Shown piece after piece: positions 41,181 to 50,433 of a stretch of 64,000 nucleotides of DNA. Made by a program: the position numbers and the translations under genes. Position 1 is the first letter of the stretch. Every line of letters starts with the position of its first letter. The notes beneath the pieces are model-generated. The model was not told where the DNA came from. It saw only the letters and a program-made list of their open reading frames with translations, and searched no databases. This DNA is from Herbaspirillum sp. SJZ106 (GTDB lineage Bacteria; Pseudomonadota; Gammaproteobacteria; Burkholderiales; Burkholderiaceae_D): contig NZ_VFNI01000003.1 of NCBI RefSeq assembly GCF_006715495.1, positions 62,001 to 126,000 on the forward strand, in the 5' to 3' direction.

Positions 41181-41740
41181 CACATCTCCAATTCATCATA
41201 AATTGCCTGCAGCCGCTCGCGCAGATGCAAGACCGCATAGCGCTTGCGCGCCAGCAAAGTGTTAAGGCTGGTGCCGCTTGCGGCCGCCATTTCCTTGAAG
41301 CTGATGCCGTCGAGCTCATGCGCGACGAACACTTCGCGTTGTTTTTCAGGCAGCTCGTCGAGCGCCTGTTGCAGGGTTTCCAGCAGCACCGAGCGGGCAT
41401 ACGCCGCTTCCGGGCCATCGCTGTTATCCGGCAAGACCAGGTCCAGCCGCCACGCGCTGTCGGCGGCATCGACATCCTCCGCCTCGCCGGCGTCGGCCAG
41501 CGGCGCTTCCTTCTTCTTGCGGAAGCGGTCGATGATGCGGTTGCGCGCCACCCGGAACAGCCATGCGCTGACCTGCTCGATCGGCTCGGGCAAACGATAG
41601 GCCTGGACGAACTCGTGGAACACATCCTGGAGGATGTCCTCGGCTTCGCCGGCGTCGGCGACCCGACGGCGGATGAACCCGCCCAGCCGCGTGCGCTCGC
41701 GCAGCACGGTGGCGGTGATCTCGCTGTCTTTGTCGTTCAT
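41180..41740 (-). CDS. ECF-type RNA polymerase sigma factor
   Basis: 186 aa. Region 2: RRVADAGEAEDILQDVFHEFVQAYRLPEPIEQVSAWLFRVARNRIIDRFRKKKE; region 4: LETLQQALDELPEKQREVFVAHELDGISFKEMAAASGTSLNTLLARKRYAVLHLRERL. ATG 41740 is chosen since the fold begins there; ATG 41767 would add nine residues and neither has a good ribosome binding site. Heads a minus-strand operon with the membrane protein, ferredoxin and perhaps the NmrA-like gene. Confidence 0.9.
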   Translation of the reverse strand: MNDKDSEITATVLRERTRLGGFIRRRVADAGEAEDILQDVFHEFVQAYRLPEPIEQVSAWLFRVARNRIIDRFRKKKEAPLADAGEAEDVDAADSAWRLDLVLPDNSDGPEAAYARSVLLETLQQALDELPEKQREVFVAHELDGISFKEMAAASGTSLNTLLARKRYAVLHLRERLQAIYDELEM

Positions 41741-41883
41741 CGCTTGGTGGTTGGAAATCGACTGCATGCCGGGAAGACGGATCGGCGGCGGGAATATTGT
41801 GGCCGGCGCGATGTTTTTTGCCGCCGGCCACAGGATTCTAAGACGGGCGCAGGGAAATTGCCTTGGATGCGCCATATGCCAAC

Positions 41884-41913
41884 AAAAAAGCGCATCCGCC
41901 GGGATGCGCTTTT
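41884..41913 (-). terminator. Rho-independent terminator of the DJ-1/PfpI gene
   Basis: AAAGCGCATCC pairs with GGATGCGCTTT; six T follow on the minus strand. It lies 19 bp after the DJ-1/PfpI stop. Confidence 0.85.
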
Positions 41914-41931
41914 CAGGTCAGGGACGGCCGA

Positions 41932-42513
41932 TCAGAGCTCGATCTTGGTGCCCAGCACCTTGAGGAACTGCGCCAGCCATGCCGGATGCGCCGGCCAGGC
42001 GGGGGCGGTCACCAGGTTGCCGTCGGTCACCGCGGCATCCACGGCGATGTCGGCGAACTGGCCGCCGGCCAGCTTCACTTCCGGCGCGCAGGCCGGGTAG
42101 GCCGACACTTTCTTGCCTTCCAGCACGCCGGCGGCGGCCAGCACCTGCGGGCCGTGGCAGACGGCGGCGATGGGTTTGTTTGATTTGGCGAAGGCTTGCA
42201 CCAGTTCGATCACCTTCGGGTTCAGGCGCAGGTATTCCGGCGCGCGGCCGCCGGCCACCACCAGGGCGTCGTAGCCGGCCGCGCTGACTTCGTCGAAGCT
42301 GGCGTTGAGGGCGAAGTTGTGGCCTGGCTTTTCGGAATAGGTCTGGTCGCCCTCGAAATCGTGGATGGCGGTCTTGACCTTGTCGCCGGCCTTCTTGCCG
42401 GGGCATACCGCATGTACGGTGTGGCCGACCATCTGCAGCGCCTGGAAGGGCACCATGGTTTCGTAGTCCTCGGCAAAATCGCCGGTCAACAACAGGATTT
42501 TCTTCGCTGCCAT
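41932..42513 (-). CDS. DJ-1/PfpI family protein
   Basis: 193 aa. [42 protein letters not shown] and [19 protein letters not shown], with nucleophile Cys119-His120, place it among YhbO/PfpI-like class I glutamine amidotransferase-fold proteins (glyoxalase, deglycase or chaperone activity reported in the family). ATG 42513 has AGGAG 6 bp upstream; the ATG at 42519 abuts that site. Confidence 0.9.
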   Translation of the reverse strand: MAAKKILLLTGDFAEDYETMVPFQALQMVGHTVHAVCPGKKAGDKVKTAIHDFEGDQTYSEKPGHNFALNASFDEVSAAGYDALVVAGGRAPEYLRLNPKVIELVQAFAKSNKPIAAVCHGPQVLAAAGVLEGKKVSAYPACAPEVKLAGGQFADIAVDAAVTDGNLVTAPAWPAHPAWLAQFLKVLGTKIEL

Positions 42514-42607
42514 GTTCATCTCCTGAAAGGGGAAGGGGTGAAGGCCGGTTGCCGAGCCTGCGCAAGCTCCCGGGCCGGTGGGAAAACCAATTCGGGGCGG
42601 TTGTCGT

Positions 42608-43525
42608 TCAGGACAGCCACCGCATCTGACGCGAGTCGCCCATCAAAAAATCCCGGTTCATTTCCACGCATTCGCGCAGGTAGCGCCACAAGGCCGAGAC
42701 GCGCGCCACATGCCGCTGTTCGGCCGATGCTACCAGCCAGAAGGTACGGGTGATGGCAATCTCGCGCTCCAGCACCGGCACCAGCTGTTCCGACTGCTGG
42801 GCCAGGAAGCAGGGCAGGATGGCCAGCGAGCGGCCAGCGCAGGCGGCGGTATATTGCGCCACCACGCTGGTGCTGCGGAAGGCGCGGAAGGAATCGGGGG
42901 CGACCGTGTCCTTGTAGCGCAATTCCTCGCTGAACACCAGATCGTCAATGTAACCGATGAAGTTGTGCCGCTCCAAGTCGGCAATGCTGGCAATCGGTGC
43001 ATGCTGCTGCAGGTAATCGCGGGTGGCGTACAGCTTCAGCACATAGTCGGACAGTTTGGTGACCACGTAATTGCCGGACAGCGGGCGCTCGATGGAGACG
43101 CTGATGTCGGCCTCATGCTTGGACAGGTTGACGAAGCGCGGCATCGGCAGCATGTCCACCGTGATGTGCGGGTTGCGCGCGCAGAAATGGGCGATATGCG
43201 GCGCCAGCACAAAGGTGCCGAAGCCTTCGGTGGCGCCCAGCCGCACCTGGCCCGAGAGCTTGCTGTTGTGCCCGCCCAGCTCTTCGGCGGCGGCGTAGAC
43301 GGTGCTTTCTATCTTTTCGGCATATTCCACCAGCCGATAGCCTTCGGCGGTCAGCTTGTAGCCGTGGTTGTTGCGGTCGAACAATTGGCTGCCGACCTGT
43401 TCCTCGAAGCGCTTCATGCGGCGCGACACGGTCGAATGGTCGATGCCCAGCTTCTTGGCGGCATCCACCAGCCCCTGGCTGCGCGTGAGTTCGAGGAAGA
43501 TCCTGAGGTTGTCCCAGTCCAGCAT
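42608..43525 (-). CDS. LysR-type transcriptional regulator
   Basis: 305 aa. [53 protein letters not shown] is the DNA-binding domain; the effector domain follows. AGGAG lies 6 bp before ATG 43525. Divergent from the binding protein-mmsA-mmsB operon (227-bp gap), where ATGCAAAAGCAT (43582-43593) could be part of an operator. It probably regulates that operon. Confidence 0.9.
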   Translation of the reverse strand: MLDWDNLRIFLELTRSQGLVDAAKKLGIDHSTVSRRMKRFEEQVGSQLFDRNNHGYKLTAEGYRLVEYAEKIESTVYAAAEELGGHNSKLSGQVRLGATEGFGTFVLAPHIAHFCARNPHITVDMLPMPRFVNLSKHEADISVSIERPLSGNYVVTKLSDYVLKLYATRDYLQQHAPIASIADLERHNFIGYIDDLVFSEELRYKDTVAPDSFRAFRSTSVVAQYTAACAGRSLAILPCFLAQQSEQLVPVLEREIAITRTFWLVASAEQRHVARVSALWRYLRECVEMNRDFLMGDSRQMRWLS

Positions 43526-43752
43526 GCGGTCTCCTGGTATGGCTTGCGTCGTTATTGGTTTGGCCATTGTGTTGTGCACTGATGCAAAAGCATTTTGGAT
43601 TTATGTTTATTGTATCGATATTAACGCACATGCAGAATAGGGCTTGCTGATGAGGAAGCCGGCTTTCCATCGGCAAGGAGGAGTACGGCACGACCCGGCG
43701 TCCATGCAACGCCAGGCGCAGCCGATAAAAACGACAACATCAAGGAGACAAA

Positions 43753-44982
43753 ATGCGTAAGAACGTATTGGGCCGTTCTGTCATGGCCGCAGCAGTTGCC
43801 TGTGCGATTTCCCTGCTCGGGGTGTCTGTCCCGGCCGCGGCGCAAGACGCCAACACCGTCAAGATCGGCATCCTGACCGACATGTCCGGCCCGTATTCCG
43901 CCATGGGCGGCCAGGGCTCGGTAGTGGCCGCCAAGATGGCGGTGGAAGACTGCCTCAAGGCCGAATGCAAGGGGATGAAGATCGACATCCTGGCGGCCGA
44001 CAACCAGAACAAGCCAGACGTAGGCGTGACCCGCGCCCGCGAATGGCTGGACCGCGACAAGGTCGAAGCCATCGCCGACCTGACCAACTCCTCGGTGGCG
44101 CTGGCGGTGCAGAAGCTGGTCAAGGAAAAGGGCGGCATCGCCATGTACAGCGGCCCGGCCACCGGCGCCCTGACCACCGCCGAATGCGCGACCAACGGTT
44201 TCCACTGGATGTTCGACACCTACTCGCAGGCGGCCGGCGCGGCGGCTGCGCTGACCAAGCTGGGCAACAAGTCCTGGTACTTCGTCACGGTGGACTACGC
44301 CTTCGGCCATTCGCTGGAGAAGGACGCCTCCGACGTGGTCAAGGCCAACGGCGGCACCGTGGTGGGTTCGGTGCGCCATCCGCTCAATGCTTCGGATTTC
44401 TCGTCCTTCCTGTTGCAGGCGCAGGCTTCCAAGGCGCAGGTGATCGGCCTGGCCGACGGCGGCACCGACGTGGTCAACGCCATCAAGCAGGCGCGCTCGT
44501 TCGCGGTGGGCGGCAAGGACCAGCGCCTGGTGGCATTGCTGGTGTTCCTGTCCGATGTCCATGCGCTGGGCTTGGAAGCGGCCCAGGGCCTGGTCTATAC
44601 CGACGGCTTTTACTGGGACTACGACGAGCAGACGCGCGCCTTCTCCAAGCGCTTCGAGACCCAGTTCAAGAACAACAAGCCGACCATGGTGCAGGCCGGC
44701 GTGTATTCCAGCGTCTATCACTTCCTGAAAGCGCGCGCCGCCGCCAAGACCGCCGACTGGAAAGTGGTGTCGCAAAAGATGCGCGAGATCCCGATCTCCG
44801 ACGTGGTCATGCGCAATGCCTCGATCCGCCCCGATGGCCGCGTGATCCACGACATGTACCTGTACCAGGTGAAGTCGCCGGCCGAATCCAAGGCGGCGTG
44901 GGACTACCTGAAGTTGCTGTCGGTGATTCCGGCGCAGCAGGCTTTCCGTCCGATGGACGCGGCTTGCCCGCTGGTCAAGTAA
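43753..44982 (+). CDS. LivK-type ABC transporter binding protein (orphan)
   Basis: 409 aa periplasmic receptor. Signal peptide [20 protein letters not shown]...[60 protein letters not shown] and [20 protein letters not shown] are features of a LivK subgroup. No permease or ATPase lies nearby; it heads an operon with mmsA and mmsB, so its ligand may relate to valine or 3-hydroxyisobutyrate. AAGGAGAC precedes the ATG. Confidence 0.9.
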   Translation: MRKNVLGRSVMAAAVACAISLLGVSVPAAAQDANTVKIGILTDMSGPYSAMGGQGSVVAAKMAVEDCLKAECKGMKIDILAADNQNKPDVGVTRAREWLDRDKVEAIADLTNSSVALAVQKLVKEKGGIAMYSGPATGALTTAECATNGFHWMFDTYSQAAGAAAALTKLGNKSWYFVTVDYAFGHSLEKDASDVVKANGGTVVGSVRHPLNASDFSSFLLQAQASKAQVIGLADGGTDVVNAIKQARSFAVGGKDQRLVALLVFLSDVHALGLEAAQGLVYTDGFYWDYDEQTRAFSKRFETQFKNNKPTMVQAGVYSSVYHFLKARAAAKTADWKVVSQKMREIPISDVVMRNASIRPDGRVIHDMYLYQVKSPAESKAAWDYLKLLSVIPAQQAFRPMDAACPLVK

Positions 44983-44994
44983 CAGTTTTTCCTG

Positions 44995-45036
44995 CCGGGG
45001 TGGCGCCCCCCTCATTGCCGCGCCGCCCCGGTTTTT
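44995..45036 (+). terminator. Terminator-like hairpin between binding protein and mmsA
   Basis: CCGGGGTGGCGC pairs with GCGCCGCCCCGG (one G-T wobble) and is followed by TTTTT. Partial termination would reduce mmsAB relative to the binding protein. Confidence 0.75.
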
Positions 45037-45061
45037 CTTTCTTATCTATGGAAACCGCATC

Positions 45062-46570
45062 ATGAGCCAAGCCAACATCCCCAACGTTCCCCTTTATCTC
45101 AACGGCGAGAAGGTGCAGTCGACTTCCAAGGAGTGGCGCGACGTGCTCAACCCTGCAACGCAGGAAGTGGTGGCGCGCGTGCCGTTCGCCACCAGGGAAG
45201 AAGTCGACCGCGCCGTCGCCAACGCCAAGGAAACCTTCAAGACCTGGCGCAACACCTCGCTGGCGCAGCGCATGCGCATCATGCTCAAGTTCCAGCAGCT
45301 GCTGCGCGACAACATCGCCCCGCTGGCCGAGCTGATCACCCGCGAGCACGGCAAGACCCTGCCCGACGCCGAAGGCGAAGTCATGCGCGGCCTGGAAGTG
45401 GTGGAGCACGCCTGCTCGATCACCTCGCTGCAACTGGGCGAGATGGCCGAGAACGTGGCCGGCGGCGTCGACGTCTACACCCTCTACCAGCCGCTGGGCG
45501 TGGGCGCGGGCATCACCGCCTTCAACTTCCCGGTGATGCTGCCTTGCTTCATGTTCCCGATCGCGGTGGCCTGCGGCAACACCTTCGTGCTCAAGCCTTC
45601 CGAACAGGATCCGACCTCTTCGCTGTTCCTGGTCGAGCTGGCCAACCAGGCCGGCCTGCCGCCGGGCGTGCTGAACGTGGTGCATGGCGGCCCGGATGTG
45701 GCCAACATGATCTGCGACCATCCCGACATCAAGGCGGTCTCCTTCATCGGCTCGACCCATGTCGGCACCCACATCTACCGTCGCGCCAGCGAAGCCGGCA
45801 AGCGCGCGCAGTGCATGATGGGCGCCAAGAACCACTGCATCGTGCTGCCCGACGCACCCAAGGACCATGCCATCAACAACCTGCTGGGCGCGGCGTTCGG
45901 CGCGGCCGGCCAGCGTTGCATGGCCAACTCGGTGGTGGTGCTGGTGGGCCAGAGCCGCGAATGGATTCCCGAGATCGTCGAGCGCTCCAAGGCCATGAAG
46001 GTCGGCCCCGGCAGCGACCGCAAGGCCGATGTCGGCCCGCTGGTCTCCAAGGCCGCCAAGGAGCGCGTCGAACGCCTGATCGGCAGCGGCGTGGAGCAGG
46101 GCGCCAAGCTGCTGCTGGACGGCCGCAACTTCAAGGTGGCCGGCAGCGAGAACGGCAACTTCGTCGGCCCGACCGTGTTTACCGGCGTCAAGCCGAGCAT
46201 GGACATCTACACCCAGGAAATCTTCGGCCCGGCGATGTGCATCGTCGAAGTCGATACGCTGGACGAGGCGATCGCCTTCATCAACGCCAACCCCAACGGC
46301 AACGGCACCTCGATCTTCACCAGCTCGGGCTATGCCGCGCGCAAGTTCCAGAACGAGATCGACGTCGGCCAGGTCGGCATCAACGTGCCCATTCCCGTGC
46401 CGGTGGCCTACTTCAGCTTCACCGGTTCGCGCGCCTCCAAGCTGGGCGACCTCGGTCCCAACGGCAAGCAGGCGGTGACCTTCTGGACCCAGACCAAGAC
46501 CGTCACCTCGCGCTGGTATGCGCCGGATGAAGCCGCCGGCCAGGTCAACACCACCATCTCGCTGAAGTAA
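45062..46570 (+). CDS. mmsA: CoA-acylating methylmalonate-semialdehyde dehydrogenase
   Basis: 502 aa. Oxidises methylmalonate (or malonate) semialdehyde to propionyl-CoA (or acetyl-CoA) in valine and beta-alanine catabolism. [50 protein letters not shown] and the catalytic Cys in [18 protein letters not shown] are diagnostic; [18 protein letters not shown] follows. Family length is about 500 aa. Confidence 0.97.
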   Translation: MSQANIPNVPLYLNGEKVQSTSKEWRDVLNPATQEVVARVPFATREEVDRAVANAKETFKTWRNTSLAQRMRIMLKFQQLLRDNIAPLAELITREHGKTLPDAEGEVMRGLEVVEHACSITSLQLGEMAENVAGGVDVYTLYQPLGVGAGITAFNFPVMLPCFMFPIAVACGNTFVLKPSEQDPTSSLFLVELANQAGLPPGVLNVVHGGPDVANMICDHPDIKAVSFIGSTHVGTHIYRRASEAGKRAQCMMGAKNHCIVLPDAPKDHAINNLLGAAFGAAGQRCMANSVVVLVGQSREWIPEIVERSKAMKVGPGSDRKADVGPLVSKAAKERVERLIGSGVEQGAKLLLDGRNFKVAGSENGNFVGPTVFTGVKPSMDIYTQEIFGPAMCIVEVDTLDEAIAFINANPNGNGTSIFTSSGYAARKFQNEIDVGQVGINVPIPVPVAYFSFTGSRASKLGDLGPNGKQAVTFWTQTKTVTSRWYAPDEAAGQVNTTISLK

Positions 46571-46580
46571 GGAGGCCGCC

Positions 46581-47483
46581 ATGAGCGCCAATATCGCCAA
46601 CGTTGTATTCATCGGCCTGGGCAACATGGGCTTGCCGATGGCGCAGAACCTGGTCAAGGCCGGCTTCTCGGTCAGCGGCCACGACCTGGTCAAGGCCAGC
46701 GTCGACAAGCTGGTGGCCGCCGGCGGCAAGACCGAAGCCGATTCCATGGCGGCGGTGGCCAAGGCCGATGTGGTCATCACCATGCTGCCGGCCAGCAAGC
46801 ACGTCGAGTCGCTGTACCTGGGCGACAAGGGCTTGCTGGCCGCGGCCCGCCCCGGCGCCTTGCTGATCGACTGCTCCACCATCGCGCCGGAAGCGGCGCG
46901 CAAGGTGGCGGCAGCGGCCGGCGCCAAAGGGTTCGACATGCTGGATGCGCCGGTTTCCGGCGGCACCAACGGCGCCGCTGCCGGCACCCTGACCTTCATG
47001 GTGGGCGGCAGCAAGCAGGCGTTCGAAGCGGCCCAGCCTTACTTGCAGAAAATGGGCAAGGCGATCTACCACGCCGGCGAGAGCGGCAGCGGCCAGACCG
47101 TCAAGGTCTGCAACAACATGCTGCTGGGCATCCTGATGATCGGCACCTCCGAGGCGATCCGCCTGGGCGTGGCCAACGGCATGGACCCCAAGGTGCTGTC
47201 CGAGATCATGTCCAAGAGCTCGGGCCGCAACTGGACGCTGGAAGTCTATAACCCGTGCCCGGGCGTGATGGACACCGCGCCGGCGTCGAAGGACTATGCC
47301 GGCGGTTTCGGCGTCGACCTGATGTTGAAGGACCTGGGCCTGGCCGAGGAGAGTGCGCTGGCCACCGGCAGCGCGATCCCGCTCGGGGCGGCGGCGCGCA
47401 ACCTGTATGACATCCATAGCAAGAACGGCGCGGGCAAGCTGGATTTTTCCAGCATCTACAACTTGCTGGGGAAGGTGAAGTAA
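46581..47483 (+). CDS. mmsB: 3-hydroxyisobutyrate dehydrogenase
   Basis: 300 aa NAD-dependent enzyme of valine degradation, producing the mmsA substrate. VVFIGLGNMGLPMAQNLVKAGFSVSGHDL is the nucleotide-binding motif, DAPVSGGTNGAAAGTLTFMVGG the substrate loop, and GSGQTVKVCNNMLLG contains the catalytic Lys. AAGGAGG lies 6 bp before the ATG; 10 bp gap from mmsA. Confidence 0.97.
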   Translation: MSANIANVVFIGLGNMGLPMAQNLVKAGFSVSGHDLVKASVDKLVAAGGKTEADSMAAVAKADVVITMLPASKHVESLYLGDKGLLAAARPGALLIDCSTIAPEAARKVAAAAGAKGFDMLDAPVSGGTNGAAAGTLTFMVGGSKQAFEAAQPYLQKMGKAIYHAGESGSGQTVKVCNNMLLGILMIGTSEAIRLGVANGMDPKVLSEIMSKSSGRNWTLEVYNPCPGVMDTAPASKDYAGGFGVDLMLKDLGLAEESALATGSAIPLGAAARNLYDIHSKNGAGKLDFSSIYNLLGKVK

Positions 47484-47525
47484 GGATGTCCACGAAGTCT
47501 GTTTGATCTCCGAGGCGTTATTTTC

Positions 47526-47552
47526 AGCGCGGCTGCGGCCGCGCTTTTTTTT
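47526..47552 (+). terminator. Rho-independent terminator after mmsB
   Basis: AGCGCGGC pairs with GCCGCGCT (4-nt loop), followed by seven or more T. Confidence 0.85.
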
Positions 47553-47573
47553 GCCTGCGTGGATGGCTCCCAA

Positions 47574-47670
47574 TCTCGTCCTCCCGGCGAAGGCCGGGAT
47601 CCAGTGTCTTTCGTTGTGCCTCAATGGCCGGTCAACGACGCTGGGCCCTGACTTTCGTCAGGGCGACGGA
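47574..47670. repeat. Two-hairpin interspersed-repeat-like element
   Basis: CCCGGC-GAAG-GCCGGG (47583-47598) and CCCTGAC-TTTC-GTCAGGG (47646-47663) flank an imperfectly complementary spacer (CCAGTGTCTTTCGTTG and CAACGACGCTGG). This Y-shaped form is common in bacterial intergenic repeats. It lies between convergent mmsB and denD. Confidence 0.65.
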
Positions 47671-47696
47671 GCGTTGCCTGACCGGTCGGCGGTCGA

Positions 47697-48671
47697 TTAT
47701 TTCTTTACTTCATCTTCAATGTGAGCACGCACGATGTCGGCGAAATTGGCATCGGCGGTAAAGCCCAGCGCCTTGGCGCGCTTGGCTTCGAAGGCGCCCG
47801 GCCAGGAGTTGACGATACGCTTGATGGCTTCGTCTTCCTTCCATTCGATCAGCTTGACGACTTCGCGGCCGGCGACCTGTTCCAGCGCGTCGACCATTTC
47901 CTTGACGGTCACGCACAGGCCGTCGATCGACAGGAAGCGGGCCAGGCCCAGGTCGGCGCCATTGATTTCATGGCCGTGGATCAGGTTGGCGATGGCCTGG
48001 CGCGGCGACATCAGCCACATGCGGGTGTCGGGCGTGACCGGGCAGACCGAAGGCTGGCCGTTGAGCGGTTCGCGGATGATGCCCGAGGCGAAGCTGGAAG
48101 CGGCCTTGTTGGGCGCGCCCGGGCGTACCGAGATGGTCGGCATGCGCAGCGCGCGGCCGTCGATGAAGCCCTTGCGGCTGTAGTCGTTGACCAGCAGTTC
48201 GCCCATCACCTTTTGCGCGCCGTAGGAGCTTTGCGGCATCAGCAGGGTGTTGTCCGGCACCACGGCCGGCAGTTCGCCGCCGAACACCGCCACCGAGCTG
48301 GTGAACACCACGCGCGGCTTGGTGCCCAGCGCGCGGGCGCGTTCCAGGATGACGCGGGTGGCGTCGAAGTTGATCTTCATGCCCAGTTCGAAGTCGGCTT
48401 CGGCGTGGCCGCTGACGATGGCGGCCAGGTGGAAGATCGATTGCGTATCGGCGGTGATCGTGCGCTCGATCACGGCGGCGTCGGCGATGTCGCCGGTCAC
48501 GGCTTCGATGCGCGGGTCGTTGAAGCCTTGCGCCGGCACCACGTCGAGCAGGGTGATGCGCTTGATTTCCTGTTGCTTGCCGTCGCGGCCGGTCAGGGTG
48601 CCGCGTTGCAGGAGCTGGCGCGCCAGGCGGCTGCCCAGAAAGCCGGCGCCGCCGGTGATGACGATATGCAT
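47697..48671 (-). CDS. denD: D-erythronate dehydrogenase-like NAD-dependent epimerase family protein
   Basis: 324 aa extended short-chain dehydrogenase. MHIVITGGAGFLGSRLARQLL (NAD site), FHLAAIVSGHAEADFELGMKIN, FTSSVAVFGG and SSYGAQKVMGELLVNDYSRKG (YxxxK) with ALRMPTISVRPGAPNKAASSFASGIIREPL match DenD, which oxidises D-erythronate in tetronate catabolism. The usual kinase and decarboxylase partners are not in this window. Divergent from an FCD-GntR regulator. Confidence 0.88.
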   Translation of the reverse strand: MHIVITGGAGFLGSRLARQLLQRGTLTGRDGKQQEIKRITLLDVVPAQGFNDPRIEAVTGDIADAAVIERTITADTQSIFHLAAIVSGHAEADFELGMKINFDATRVILERARALGTKPRVVFTSSVAVFGGELPAVVPDNTLLMPQSSYGAQKVMGELLVNDYSRKGFIDGRALRMPTISVRPGAPNKAASSFASGIIREPLNGQPSVCPVTPDTRMWLMSPRQAIANLIHGHEINGADLGLARFLSIDGLCVTVKEMVDALEQVAGREVVKLIEWKEDEAIKRIVNSWPGAFEAKRAKALGFTADANFADIVRAHIEDEVKK

Positions 48672-48772
48672 GTGTTCTCCTCGTTGGTCTGGTAGTGGGG
48701 AGTGGGATATCCCGGTCTGGAAACTTGTGCCGGCCGTCGGGCGGCGGGCATCGGCAGCGATTATAGCAGAAG

Positions 48773-48785
48773 GTTGTCATACAAC
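48773..48785. promoter_or_regulatory. GntR/FCD operator-like palindrome between denD and its regulator
   Basis: GTTGTCATACAAC is a perfect inverted repeat with a 1-bp centre and fits the FadR/FCD pattern TNGTNNNACNA. It lies 102 bp before denD and 42 bp before the gntR start. Confidence 0.65.
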
Positions 48786-48826
48786 TTTTGGTGGCGATGC
48801 GGCCAAAAGCGGTATCATTGCGCGCC

Positions 48827-49651
48827 ATGAACAAGCCCGATGCCAAGACTTCCACCGCTACCGCCGCCGCCACAGCCGCCGTTTCCAAACGAGGCAAGGG
48901 CACGTTGGCCGACCACGTCACCAGCGTGCTGGCGCAGCAGATCCGCGCAGGCGAGTTCGCGCCCGACGCGCGCTTGCCTTCGGAGATGGAGCTGACCGCG
49001 CGCTTCGCGGTCAGCCGCACGGTGATCCGCGAGGCGATCTCGCGCCTGAAGTCGGAGGGCCTGGTGGGTTCGCGCCGGGGCAGCGGTACGGTGGTGCTGG
49101 GCGCCAACCAGGCCACGCCGTTCCGGCTCGACATGCAGGTGGAGGACGTGCGCGATTCGATCCGGGCGGTGCTGCGGGTGATCGAGCTGCGGCGCGGGGT
49201 GGAAGGCGAAATGGCGGCGCTGGCCGCGCAACGCCGCACGCGTGCGCAAAACCTGGCGATCCAGCAGGCCTTGCAAGACATCGACCGGGCCGCGCAAGAG
49301 GGCCGGGATGGCGTGCCGGAGGACTTCGCCTTCCATGCCGCGATCTCCAATGCCGCCCACAATCCGCTGTATACCTCGCTGGTGCAGTTCCTGAGCCAGT
49401 TCCTGCATGCCGCCATCCGGGTGGCGCGCATGAACGAGGCGCGCCGCAGCGACTTCAGCCAGCAGGTGCGCAACGAACACGCGGCCATCGCCCAGGCCAT
49501 CGCCGATGGCGACGCCGCGGCGGCGCGCGCGGCGGCCCTGCAGCATATGGAAAATTCGGCGCGCCGCATCCAGGCGGCCGATAGCGAATTCTGGGCCAGC
49601 GAAGGCGGCAAGGCGGCGCGCCATCTGGCGCAGGCCAAGCCGCAGGAGTAG
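48827..49651 (+). CDS. FCD-type GntR transcriptional regulator
   Basis: 274 aa. After a Thr/Ala-rich tail, LADHVTSVLAQQIRAGEFAPDARLPSEMELTARFAVSRTVIREAISRLKSEGLV is the winged helix; the C-terminal FCD domain has VIELRRGVEGEMAALAAQR, DFAFHAAISNAAHNPLY and NEHAAIAQAIADGDAAAARAA with metal-binding Asp/His residues. ATG 48827 is preceded by a weak site. Likely a repressor of denD responding to a sugar acid. Confidence 0.9.
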   Translation: MNKPDAKTSTATAAATAAVSKRGKGTLADHVTSVLAQQIRAGEFAPDARLPSEMELTARFAVSRTVIREAISRLKSEGLVGSRRGSGTVVLGANQATPFRLDMQVEDVRDSIRAVLRVIELRRGVEGEMAALAAQRRTRAQNLAIQQALQDIDRAAQEGRDGVPEDFAFHAAISNAAHNPLYTSLVQFLSQFLHAAIRVARMNEARRSDFSQQVRNEHAAIAQAIADGDAAAARAAALQHMENSARRIQAADSEFWASEGGKAARHLAQAKPQE

Positions 49652-49694
49652 GGCAGCGCTCGCCGCCCGGCTTGGGGCCGGCTTGGCGGGGACG

Positions 49695-49727
49695 AAAAAA
49701 AACGCTGCACGAGGCAGCGTTTTTTTA
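49695..49727. terminator. Bidirectional terminator between gntR and efp
   Basis: AACGCTGC pairs with GCAGCGTT; an A-run of eight on the left and a T-run of seven on the right serve both convergent genes. Confidence 0.88.
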
Positions 49728-49743
49728 TTGCATCGGCGGGGGA

Positions 49744-50319
49744 TTAACCGCGGACAACCTTCTTGTACTCGTTGGTACGGGTGTCGATTTCGATGTCGTC
49801 GTCCTGGCTGACGAACAGCGGAACCATCACGACGATCTGGTTGGCTTCGATCGCGTTTTCGATCTTGGCTTCCTTCAGGACGTTGCCCGAGGTGTTGCCC
49901 TTGACTGCCGGCTCCGAGTAGGCAACCTTGCGCACGATGGTGGTCGGCATTTCAACCGAGATCGCCTTGCCGTCGTAGAACACGGCTTCGCACTGCATGC
50001 CGTCCTTCAGGTAGCCGATGGCGTCGCCCATGTTCTCGCCTTCGATTTCGTACTGGTTGTACTCTTCGTCCATGAAGACGAACAGCGGGTCGGCGAAGTA
50101 CGAGTAGGTGACCGGCTTCTTGTCCAGCACCACGACGTCGAACTTGTCGTCGCCGCGGAATACGCTTTCCATAGGGGTGTTGGTCAGCAGGTTCTTCATC
50201 TTCCACTTGTAGGTGAAGCCGGTGCGGGAAGAGCCGTTGACGTCGGAACGCAGGACGATCATGGGCTTGCTGTCAACCATGATGATGTTGCCGACGCGGA
50301 TTTCTTTTGCAAATTTCAT
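49744..50319 (-). CDS. efp: Elongation factor P, Arg32 type
   Basis: 191 aa. Rescues ribosomes stalled at polyproline. [23 protein letters not shown] is domain 1, and the modified loop reads NGSSRTGFT with Arg32 instead of Lys, the form rhamnosylated by EarP. earP lies directly upstream on the same strand. Three-domain length is standard. Confidence 0.97.
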   Translation of the reverse strand: MKFAKEIRVGNIIMVDSKPMIVLRSDVNGSSRTGFTYKWKMKNLLTNTPMESVFRGDDKFDVVVLDKKPVTYSYFADPLFVFMDEEYNQYEIEGENMGDAIGYLKDGMQCEAVFYDGKAISVEMPTTIVRKVAYSEPAVKGNTSGNVLKEAKIENAIEANQIVVMVPLFVSQDDDIEIDTRTNEYKKVVRG

Positions 50320-50433
50320 AGCGGAGTGTCGTGAAAAGTAGGTTTCTTCAAACTGTCAGTAGCCCACTGGCACAAACTGCACCGCAAGCCCACGTACGAT
50401 TGAATTTCAAAAAAGTTAGCCCGGTATTTTAAC

